From contig JASKZT010000263.1 of NCBI GenBank assembly GCA_030145965.1, forward strand, positions 1 through 5,392: a DNA stretch of 5,392 nt. Reading direction: 5' to 3'. Below are positions 1-5,014 of this stretch, piece by piece. Source of the DNA: Ornithinimicrobium sp. (lineage in GTDB: Bacteria > Actinomycetota > Actinomycetes > Actinomycetales > Dermatophilaceae). How positions within the stretch are numbered: position 1 is the stretch's first letter; every line of letters starts with the position of its first letter. The position numbers and the translations under genes were made by a program. A model generated the notes under the pieces. That model searched no databases and had not been told where the DNA came from. It saw nothing but the letters and a program-made list of their open reading frames with translations.

Positions 1-1299
1 CACGAGCTGCTGCAGAGCAGCTTCGCGCAGTTCCAGGCCGACCGGTCCGTCGTCGGCCTGACGACGAAGGTCCGGGAGAACCTGCGTGCCCTCGAGGGGT
101 ATGCCGAGGCGATGGCCTGCGAGCGCGGCGACTTCCGCGAGTACGGCCGGATGCGGCACGAGCTGAGCGAGCTGGAGAAGAAGCAGGCCCGGCGCCGGCA
201 GGCGCAGCGGCGGGCCGACATCGGCGAGGCGCTGGACGAGCTGGCGATCGGCGACGTCATCCAGCTCGAGGGCGGGCGCAAGGGGACGATGGCGGTCGTC
301 CTGCCGACCCGCGGCAACCGGGCCTCCTTCGAGCGGACGGTGCTGACCTCCAACGGCAGCCTGCAGCAGCTGTCGATCGCCGGCTTCAAGGACGTGCCGG
401 AGGTGATCGGCACGCTCAAGGTGCCCGGTCACTTCAACGCCCGCAGCCCGAAGGCGCGCAAGGACCTCGCCTCGGTCATGCGGGAGAAGGTCCGCGAGCC
501 CATGCCGGGCCGCCGGGCGGTGGTGCCCGAGGCGGGCCGGGACGGTGATCCGGGCAGCGCCCGCAGCGCCGAGGGCCGTCTCGAGGAGCTGCGCCAGCGG
601 CTGCAGGCCCATCCCAGCCACTCCTGCCCCGACCGGGAGGAGCACGCGCGGTGGGCGGCCCGGTGGTGGCAGCTGCGCAAGGAGACCGACGACCTGCAGC
701 GCCGCGTCGCGTCCCGGACGAACACGGTGGCCAAGACGTTCGAGCGCATCTGCGACCTGCTCTCCGAGCTGGGCTACCTGAGCCCCGACGGCCGTGAGGT
801 GACGCCCGAGGGGCAGCGGCTGCGGCGGATCTACACCGAGCTCGACCTCGTCGTCGCCGAGGCGCTGCGCCGGGACACCTGGAGGCGACTCGCGCCCGCG
901 GACCTCGCGGCGGCCGTCTCGGCGGTGGTGCACGAGGCGCGCGGCGACGACCTCGCCGACCCCAGGATGCCCAGCGTCGAGGTCGAGGAGGCGCTGGGGG
1001 AGATGGGCGCGATCTGGCGCGAGGTCACCTCGCTCAAGAGCACCCACGAGCTCCAGGGCGACCGTGAGATGGACGCCGGCATCGCGTGGATGGTGCACCG
1101 GTGGGCCTCCGGACGGGGGCTGGACGAGGTGCTGCGCGACGGCGGCATGTCGGCCGGCGACTTCGTGCGCCGCTGCAAGCAGGTCGTCGACCTCCTCGGC
1201 CAGGTCGCCCAGGCCGCAGACCCCGAGATGGCCCGGACGGCCCGCCGCGCCGCCGACGCGGTCATGCGGGGCGTCGTCGCGGCCGACCGCCTCGACTGA
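1..1299 (+). CDS. helY: HelY-type Ski2-like DEAD/DEAH-box RNA helicase, C-terminal part (5' end outside window)
   Basis: The frame is open from base 1 to a TGA at 1297-1299, giving 432 residues of a protein that in this family is about 900 long. The N-terminal helicase core (Walker A, DExH box) lies outside the window. What is visible is the accessory C-terminal half. The start reads HELLQSSFAQFQADR, typical of the end of the helicase core. A beta-barrel-like stretch follows at about residues 73-150 (GDVIQLEGG, then a run ending in GTMAVVLPTRGN). A conserved HPSHSCPDREEHARWA segment sits near 204-219, then a charged helical region. A DSHCT domain spans about 269-432 and includes GDFVRRCKQVVDLLGQ at 386-401. 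Family members are ATP-dependent 3'-5' RNA helicases related to Mtr4/Ski2 and thought to act in RNA turnover. The family call is firm; the exact substrate is unknown. The first in-frame ATG at 112 is not the start, because homologous sequence continues upstream of it. Confidence 0.93.
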   Translation, partial: HELLQSSFAQFQADRSVVGLTTKVRENLRALEGYAEAMACERGDFREYGRMRHELSELEKKQARRRQAQRRADIGEALDELAIGDVIQLEGGRKGTMAVVLPTRGNRASFERTVLTSNGSLQQLSIAGFKDVPEVIGTLKVPGHFNARSPKARKDLASVMREKVREPMPGRRAVVPEAGRDGDPGSARSAEGRLEELRQRLQAHPSHSCPDREEHARWAARWWQLRKETDDLQRRVASRTNTVAKTFERICDLLSELGYLSPDGREVTPEGQRLRRIYTELDLVVAEALRRDTWRRLAPADLAAAVSAVVHEARGDDLADPRMPSVEVEEALGEMGAIWREVTSLKSTHELQGDREMDAGIAWMVHRWASGRGLDEVLRDGGMSAGDFVRRCKQVVDLLGQVAQAADPEMARTARRAADAVMRGVVAADRLD

Positions 1300-1317
1300 G
1301 CGGCACGCCGGCCCCAC

Positions 1318-1323
1318 TAGGCT
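1318..1323 (+). promoter_or_regulatory. Putative -10 element TAGGCT for the thiolase gene
   Basis: TAGGCT matches the actinobacterial TANNNT -10 pattern. It begins 19 bp after the helicase stop and ends 29 nt before the thiolase GTG. A start site 6-8 nt downstream would leave a leader of about 22 nt holding the Shine-Dalgarno. No convincing -35 is visible; a weak TCGACT at 1292-1297 is 20 bp away. The thiolase can therefore probably be transcribed apart from helY, though read-through is possible because no terminator is seen. Confidence 0.5.
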
Positions 1324-1339
1324 GGCGGGGACCGAAGAG

Positions 1340-1345
1340 AAGGAG
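1340..1345 (+). promoter_or_regulatory. Shine-Dalgarno AAGGAG of the thiolase gene
   Basis: AAGGAG is followed by 7 nt (CTCCGCC) and then GTG at 1353. This near-ideal spacing fixes the thiolase start at 1353 rather than at the open frame extending back to 1086 inside helY. It is the only strong, well-placed Shine-Dalgarno among the complete plus-strand genes here. Confidence 0.75.
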
Positions 1346-1352
1346 CTCCGCC

Positions 1353-2561
1353 GTGCCCGAGATCGTCATCTGCTCACCGCTGCGCACCCCGGTGGGAGGC
1401 TTCCTGGGGAGCCTCGCGTCGCTGAGCGCCGCCGACCTCGGCAGCCGGCTGCTCGCGACGCTGCTGGAGCGCACCGGCCTGCAGGACGGCGATGTCGACG
1501 ACGTCGTCGTCGGCAACGCCAACCCCAGCGGTGAGATCCCCGCGCTCGGCCGGCTCATCGCGCTCGACGTCGGCCTCGACCGTGCGCCGGGCATGCAGCT
1601 GGACCGCCGCTGCGGCTCCGGGCTGCAGGCCGTGCTCAGCGCCGCGGCGCAGATCGCCTCGGGCGGCGCGGACCTCGTCGTCGCCGGGGGAGCGGAGTCG
1701 ATGAGCCAGGTCGAGCACTACGCGCTGCTGCGCCAGGGGGTCAAGGGCACCGGCGTCGAGATGGCCGACCGGCTGGCCCGGGCGCGGTCGACGGCCGGCG
1801 GGGCCCGGCACCCGATCCCGGGCGGGATGATCGAGACGGCGGAGAACCTGCGCCGCGACTACGGCATCTCCCGCGAGGCGCAGGACGAGCTGGCGGTGCG
1901 CTCGCACCGGAGGGCGGCCGCCGCGCAGGCCGAGGGACGGTATGCCGAGGAGCTCGTGCCGGTCGAGGTGCCCTCCCGTCGCGGCACGGTCGTCGTCGAC
2001 ACCGACGAGCACATCCGCCCGGACACCGACCTGGAGACCCTGGCGGGGCTGCGCCCGATCATGGGGCGGCAGGACGACGGCGCCACCGTCACGGCCGGCA
2101 ACGCGAGCGGGCAGAACGACGCGGCGGCGCTCTGCGTCGTCACGACGCGCGAGACGGCCGAGGCCAGGGGCCTGACCCCGCTGGTCGCGCTCCGCTCGTG
2201 GGCCGTGGCCGGCGTCGCGCCGGAGACGATGGGGATCGGCCCCGTGCCCGCGTCGGCGGCGGCGCTCGAGCGGGCCGGCCTGACGATGGACGACCTCGAC
2301 CTGATCGAGCTCAACGAGGCGTTCGCCGCCCAGGCCCTGGCCGTCCTGACCGAGTGGGGGATGGCCGACCCCTCGACGTGGGACCGCCTCAACCCCAACG
2401 GCTCGGGCATCTCCCTCGGGCACCCGGTGGGAGCCACCGGCGCCCGCATCCTGGCCACGCTCGCCTACGAGCTGCACCGCCGCGAGGGGCGCTACGCGCT
2501 GGAGACCATGTGCATCGGCGGCGGCCAGGGGCTGGCCGCGGTCTTCGAGAGGGTGGTCTGA
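1353..2561 (+). CDS. Acetyl-CoA C-acyltransferase (thiolase family)
   Basis: The gene encodes 402 residues, the usual thiolase length, starting at GTG behind AAGGAG. The protein starts PEIVICSPLRTPVGGFLG, the normal thiolase N-terminus. The nucleophilic cysteine is C87 in DRRCGSGLQAV. The other active-site motifs are NEAFAAQ (321-327), GHPVGATGAR with H357 (356-365) and CIGGGQG with the acid/base cysteine C387 (387-393). All catalytic residues are present. Thiolases condense two acyl-CoA units or cleave 3-ketoacyl-CoA in the cytoplasm, in beta-oxidation, ketone body or branched-chain pathways. Sequence alone does not decide between a biosynthetic acetoacetyl-CoA thiolase and a degradative 3-ketoacyl-CoA thiolase. 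No hydratase, dehydrogenase or CoA ligase gene is adjacent. The DRRC context before the nucleophile differs from the NR(L/F)C of PcaF/FadA-type enzymes, so it may belong to a separate clade. It stands alone between helY and a convergent exonuclease gene. Confidence 0.95.
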   Translation: MPEIVICSPLRTPVGGFLGSLASLSAADLGSRLLATLLERTGLQDGDVDDVVVGNANPSGEIPALGRLIALDVGLDRAPGMQLDRRCGSGLQAVLSAAAQIASGGADLVVAGGAESMSQVEHYALLRQGVKGTGVEMADRLARARSTAGGARHPIPGGMIETAENLRRDYGISREAQDELAVRSHRRAAAAQAEGRYAEELVPVEVPSRRGTVVVDTDEHIRPDTDLETLAGLRPIMGRQDDGATVTAGNASGQNDAAALCVVTTRETAEARGLTPLVALRSWAVAGVAPETMGIGPVPASAAALERAGLTMDDLDLIELNEAFAAQALAVLTEWGMADPSTWDRLNPNGSGISLGHPVGATGARILATLAYELHRREGRYALETMCIGGGQGLAAVFERVV

Positions 2562-2588
2562 GACGGCCCTGCCCAGCCCTTCCTCGCG

Positions 2589-3542
2589 TCACTCGGGTCG
2601 CAGGTCGAGGGCCTTGAGGAGCCGCCCGACGGGGCTGCCGAGGTCGTAGGTCTCCACGAGGTGCTGGAGCGTCTCGGGGTCGGCCAGCTCCCGCGGCACC
2701 GTGAGCGGGACGTCGGGCACGGGGGCGTCGTGGGCGACGAGCACGACCTTCGGCGCGACGTCGAGGTAGTCGGACGCGGCCTCGAGGTTGGCCCGCCTCG
2801 CTCCCTTGATCGTCGGGTCGCCGGCCGCCAGCGCCTCGCGCAGACCGGCGAGCGAGCCGTGGTCGCGGATGAGCTGGGCCGCGGTCTTCTCGCCGATGCC
2901 CCTGACCCCCGGCAGGCCGTCGCTCGTGTCTCCGCGGAGCATGGACATGTCGGCGTACGCCCGGCCGGTCGCCACCCCGTAGCGCTCCTCGAGGTCGGCC
3001 TGCCGGACGACCTCGGCGTCCCGCACGCCGCTGCGCGCCGTGTAGACCACCGTCACGTCGGCGGCGTCGTCGACGAGCTGGAAGAGGTCGCGGTCCCCGG
3101 TGACCACCGCGACCGGCCCGCGCCCGCGGTGCCGGTGGGTGAGCGTGCCGATGACGTCGTCGGCCTCGTACCCGTCCGCCCCGACGATCGGGATCCCGAA
3201 GGCGTCGAGCGCCCTGCGGATGATCGGCACCTGGGCCTCGAGCTCCGGCGGCGCCTCCTCGCGGTCCTGGGTGCCGGGCACGAGCCGGTGCGCCTTGTAG
3301 GTCGGGATGGCCTGCACGCGGAAGTCGGGCCGCCAGTCGTTGTCCCAGCACGCCACGAGGTGGGTTGGGGAGAACCGCGTCACCAGGGTGGCGATCATGT
3401 CGAGCAGACCGCGGACGGCGTTGGTCGGCGTGCCGTCAGGAGCCTCGCGCAGGTCCTTGACGCCGAAGTACGCGCGGAAGTACAGCGAGGCGCTGTCCAG
3501 CAGGAGGAGTCGCTGCGTGCCGGGGCCCGGGTTCGTGCTCAT
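2589..3542 (-). CDS. Stand-alone 5'-3' exonuclease (PIN/FEN-like, Pol I N-terminal domain family)
   Basis: The protein has 317 residues from the ATG at 3542-3540 to the TGA at 2591-2589. It matches the 5'-nuclease domain of DNA polymerase I without a polymerase domain, as in actinobacterial stand-alone enzymes such as M. tuberculosis Rv2090. Metal-binding acidic residues are visible: D16 in LLLLDSASLYFRAYFG, D67 in WDNDWRPDFR, E126/D128/D129 in GYEADDVIGTL, D150/D152 in VVTGDRDLFQLV, and D205/D208 in GDTSDGLPG. A helix-hairpin-helix (PGVRGIGEKTAAQL) covers about 211-224. Members cleave 5' flaps or RNA primers and act in replication and repair. The reading frame stays open upstream to 3860. 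The start at 3542 is preferred because the conserved domain begins by residue 12 and a -10 element lies just upstream. The gene converges with the thiolase gene (27-bp gap) and diverges from the membrane-protein gene (35-bp gap). Confidence 0.93.
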   Translation of the reverse strand: MSTNPGPGTQRLLLLDSASLYFRAYFGVKDLREAPDGTPTNAVRGLLDMIATLVTRFSPTHLVACWDNDWRPDFRVQAIPTYKAHRLVPGTQDREEAPPELEAQVPIIRRALDAFGIPIVGADGYEADDVIGTLTHRHRGRGPVAVVTGDRDLFQLVDDAADVTVVYTARSGVRDAEVVRQADLEERYGVATGRAYADMSMLRGDTSDGLPGVRGIGEKTAAQLIRDHGSLAGLREALAAGDPTIKGARRANLEAASDYLDVAPKVVLVAHDAPVPDVPLTVPRELADPETLQHLVETYDLGSPVGRLLKALDLRPE

Positions 3543-3562
3543 GGGGCCCCAGGCTAGGCCCC
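3543..3562. repeat. Inverted repeat GGGGCC/GGCCCC around the exonuclease -10
   Basis: GGGGCC at 3543-3548 and GGCCCC at 3557-3562 form 6-bp perfect arms around an 8-nt centre that contains the minus-strand -10. It could be an operator or simply a GC-rich coincidence; six-base G/C arms arise easily at this composition. Confidence 0.3.
3551..3556 (-). promoter_or_regulatory. Putative -10 element TAGCCT for the exonuclease gene
   Basis: On the minus strand TAGCCT (TANNNT) ends 8 nt before the exonuclease ATG, with GGGGCCCC in between and no Shine-Dalgarno. This predicts a leaderless or nearly leaderless transcript. A -35 about 17 bp upstream would fall on the start codon of the divergent gene at 3578. 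Confidence 0.5.
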
Positions 3563-3565
3563 TGC

Positions 3566-3571
3566 TAGCGT
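3566..3571 (+). promoter_or_regulatory. Putative -10 element TAGCGT for the small membrane-protein gene
   Basis: TAGCGT (TANNNT) is followed by exactly 6 nt (GACCGG) and the GTG at 3578. No Shine-Dalgarno exists in that gap, so a leaderless mRNA is expected. It lies 9 bp from the opposing -10 of the exonuclease gene. Confidence 0.55.
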
Positions 3572-3577
3572 GACCGG

Positions 3578-3943
3578 GTGCTGCGGGAGCGTGTCGTCGA
3601 GCGTCTGACCTGGATCGGCGCGCTCGTCTGCCTGGGGACGGCGGGCGTCCTGCTCCTCGGGCCGCTGTGGGACAGCGCGGTGGGGGAGAACCCGCTCCAG
3701 CGCGACCCCGAGCCCGACGTGACGGCCGTCCTGCGCCTGGCCCTGCCCACGCTCGTCGTCCTGGGCGCCGTCGCCACGGCCGTCTGCGCCGGTCGCTGGC
3801 GGGTGCTCGGCGGGGTCGCGCTCCTCCTGACGGGGTATACCGTCGTCGCCGCGCCCGCACCCCTGACCGTCTGGTTCCTGCCCGGGCTGGTCGTCACGGC
3901 GGCGGGCTATGTCGCCTCGCTGCGTCGTCCTCCGGCGTTCTGA
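3578..3943 (+). CDS. Small membrane protein of unknown function, four predicted membrane helices
   Basis: I do not recognise a family. The product is 121 residues from GTG to TGA at 3941-3943. Hydrophobic stretches at about 11-29, 51-71, 75-92 and 97-115 suggest four transmembrane helices. A polar, acidic loop between the first two (about 31-49, containing ENPLQRDPEPD) is probably extracytoplasmic or a connector. The N-terminus (MLRERVVERL) and the C-terminus (SLRRPPAF) are basic, consistent with both ends being cytoplasmic. Codon use is strongly GC3-rich like its neighbours, which supports a real gene. It is divergent from the exonuclease across 35 bp and is followed 41 bp later by the Lrp-family gene, which has its own -10. 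No catalytic motif is visible. It may be a lineage-restricted membrane protein; a functional link to the exonuclease is not shown. Confidence 0.75.
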   Translation: MLRERVVERLTWIGALVCLGTAGVLLLGPLWDSAVGENPLQRDPEPDVTAVLRLALPTLVVLGAVATAVCAGRWRVLGGVALLLTGYTVVAAPAPLTVWFLPGLVVTAAGYVASLRRPPAF

Positions 3944-3972
3944 GGGCGGCCGGGCGGAGGTGCGGACCCAAC

Positions 3973-3978
3973 TACGCT
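3973..3978 (+). promoter_or_regulatory. Putative -10 element TACGCT for the Lrp-family gene
   Basis: TACGCT (TANNNT) ends 6 nt (GAGCGC) before the ATG at 3985, the same spacing as at the genes at 3578 and 4514. A GGAGGTG at 3956-3962 is 22 nt from the ATG, too far for a Shine-Dalgarno. A leaderless mRNA is predicted. No clear Lrp-type operator palindrome is seen in the 41-bp gap. Confidence 0.55.
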
Positions 3979-3984
3979 GAGCGC

Positions 3985-4446
3985 ATGGAGCCCCTCGACC
4001 GCCACATCGTCCAGATCCTCGCGCAGGACGGGCGCATCTCCTTCGCCGACCTCGGTCGGCAGGTCGGGCTGTCGACCTCCGCCGTGCACCAGCGCGTCAA
4101 GCGGCTCGAGGAGCGGGGGATCATCCGGGGCTACCGGGCCGTGGTCGACTACCCGGCGGTGGGGCTGCCGATGACCGCGCTCATGTCGGTCACCCCGTTC
4201 GACCCCTCGGCCCCGGACGACATCCCCGAGCGGCTCTCCGACATCGAGGAGATCGTGGCCTGCTGGTCGGTGGCGGGGGACGAGTACTACATCCTCCTCA
4301 TCCGGGTCGGCCGGCCCCAGGACCTGGAGGCCCTGCTCGCCCGCATCCGCCAGGAGGGGTCGTGCTCCACGACCACGACGATCGTGCTGTCGACCCCGTG
4401 GGAGGACCGGTTGGGTCGGCTCCCGTCCGGCGACGACGCAGCCTGA
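3985..4446 (+). CDS. Lrp/AsnC-family transcriptional regulator
   Basis: The product has 153 residues, the usual length for this family, from ATG at 3985 to TGA at 4444-4446. The N-terminal winged helix-turn-helix (about 3-50) reads LDRHIVQILAQDGRISFADL, then LGRQVGLSTSAVHQRVKRLEERG, with the recognition helix near 30-41, followed by the family-typical IIRGYRAVVDYPAVGLP. The RAM ligand-binding and oligomerisation domain covers about 62-140, including EEIVACWSVAGDEYYILLIRV (88-108) and the final strand TTTTIVLSTPWEDR. Such proteins form dimers to octamers and often respond to amino acids, activating or repressing amino-acid metabolism or transport genes; many also regulate themselves. The ligand and targets are unknown, and no amino-acid transport or metabolism gene is adjacent. 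It has its own promoter element and is followed 67 bp later by the deacylase gene, also with its own promoter element. Confidence 0.93.
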   Translation: MEPLDRHIVQILAQDGRISFADLGRQVGLSTSAVHQRVKRLEERGIIRGYRAVVDYPAVGLPMTALMSVTPFDPSAPDDIPERLSDIEEIVACWSVAGDEYYILLIRVGRPQDLEALLARIRQEGSCSTTTTIVLSTPWEDRLGRLPSGDDAA

Positions 4447-4476
4447 GACGGCGCACACCGGGACGGCGTGCACCGA
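4447..4476 (+). repeat. Two tandem 15-bp imperfect direct repeats upstream of the ybaK-type gene
   Basis: GACGGCGCACACCGG (4447-4461) is followed directly by GACGGCGTGCACCGA (4462-4476), with 12 of 15 positions identical. The pair starts right after the Lrp stop and ends 25 bp before the deacylase -10. Tandem half-sites here could be a regulator site, but composition bias makes chance similarity plausible. Confidence 0.4.
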
Positions 4477-4487
4477 CGGCGACGCCG
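4477..4487. repeat. Short dyad CGGCGACGCCG at the -35 position of the ybaK-type gene
   Basis: CGGCG-A-CGCCG is a perfect 5-bp dyad with a single central base. It covers the place where a -35 would be expected, with its end 14 bp before the -10. It is too tight to be a stem-loop, so if functional it would be a DNA-level site. It is weak on its own. Confidence 0.25.
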
Positions 4488-4501
4488 GCGCAGGCCCCGT
4501 C

Positions 4502-4507
4502 TAGCCT
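4502..4507 (+). promoter_or_regulatory. Putative -10 element TAGCCT for the ybaK-type gene
   Basis: TAGCCT (TANNNT) is followed by exactly 6 nt (CTCCTC) and then GTG at 4514. The gap is pyrimidine-rich, the opposite of a Shine-Dalgarno, which argues for leaderless translation. This element also supports choosing 4514 as the start. Confidence 0.55.
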
Positions 4508-4513
4508 CTCCTC

Positions 4514-5005
4514 GTGAGCAGGAAGAGGACGAGGGGCGGCACGCCGGCGACGGTGGCCCTCGACCGGGCGGGCGTGTCCTACACGGTGAGGGCGTACGAG
4601 CACGACCCCACCGCGACCAGCTACGGCCTGGAGGCGGCCGCCGCGCTGGGGGTGGAGCCGCAGCGCGTGTTCAAGACGCTGCTCGTCGAGACCGACCGGG
4701 GCCTCGGCGTCGGCATCGTCCCGGTCGACGCGCTGCTCGACCTCAAGGCGGTCGCGGCGGCCCTGGGCGCCAAGAAGGCGACGATGGCCGACCCGACCGT
4801 GGCCGAGCGCGTCACCGGCTACGTCGTCGGCGGCATCAGCCCCGTGGGGCAGAAGAGGGCGCTGCCCACGGTCCTCGACGACTCGGCGTCGCAGCACCCG
4901 ACCATCCTCGTCAGCGGCGGCAAGCGCGGCCTCGACCTCGAGCTCGCCCCCGCCGACCTGCTGGCGGTGGTGCGGGGGAGCGCCGCACCCGTGGCGCGCC
5001 GCTGA
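4514..5005 (+). CDS. ybaK: YbaK/EbsC-type aminoacyl-tRNA deacylase (Cys-tRNA(Pro)-like)
   Basis: The product has 163 residues from GTG to TGA at 5003-5005, the normal size for free-standing YbaK proteins. Seen motifs are TVRAYEHDP (24-32), SYGLEAAAALGV (36-47), RVFKTLLVET (51-60) with the conserved lysine K54, LDLKAVAAALGAKKATM (75-91), and the family signature GGISPVGQKRALPTVLD (106-122). The C-terminus contains VSGGKRGLDLELAPADLLAV. The family belongs to the bacterial ProRS INS-like trans-editing proteins. E. coli and Haemophilus YbaK hydrolyse Cys-tRNA(Pro) formed by proline-tRNA synthetase error, protecting translation in the cytoplasm. The fold and family are clear; specificity for Cys-tRNA(Pro) is inferred from relatives. 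It sits downstream of the Lrp gene on the same strand with its own -10, and its stop is 9 bp from the stop of the convergent UvrA-like gene. Confidence 0.9.
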   Translation: MSRKRTRGGTPATVALDRAGVSYTVRAYEHDPTATSYGLEAAAALGVEPQRVFKTLLVETDRGLGVGIVPVDALLDLKAVAAALGAKKATMADPTVAERVTGYVVGGISPVGQKRALPTVLDDSASQHPTILVSGGKRGLDLELAPADLLAVVRGSAAPVARR

Positions 5006-5014
5006 CCCGCCCCC

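Noticed and set aside
1086..1352. Upstream extension of the thiolase reading frame into helY
   Set aside because: This stretch lies within the conserved helicase C-terminal domain in another frame, translates to arginine/glycine/proline-rich low-complexity sequence, and the GTG at 1353 has a well-placed AAGGAG and the normal thiolase N-terminus.
1374..2477. Long minus-strand open frame opposite the thiolase gene
   Set aside because: It is arginine/glycine/histidine-rich low-complexity translation with no motif, explained by third-position GC bias of the thiolase gene.
2565..2613. GGCCCT (2565-2570) pairing with AGGGCC (2608-2613) as a terminator for the thiolase gene
   Set aside because: The arms are only 6 bp with a 37-nt loop, there is no T-run, and the second arm is inside the exonuclease coding sequence.
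2661..3557. Long plus-strand open frame (298 codons) opposite the exonuclease gene
   Set aside because: It is a high-GC antisense shadow: the translation is rich in V, G, R and H with no domain, and the minus strand clearly encodes the nuclease with all its metal-binding motifs.
3543..3860. Upstream extension of the exonuclease reading frame on the minus strand
   Set aside because: It would run antisense through the membrane-protein gene, encodes an arginine-rich sequence without homology, and the conserved nuclease domain already starts near residue 12 from the ATG at 3542.
3956..3962. GGAGGTG as Shine-Dalgarno for the Lrp-family gene
   Set aside because: It is 22 nt from the ATG and lies upstream of the proposed -10, so it would not be in the mRNA if the leaderless start is right.
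4298..4897. Minus-strand open frame spanning the Lrp and deacylase genes
   Set aside because: It crosses two well-supported genes and their promoter gap, and its arginine-rich translation has no recognisable domain.
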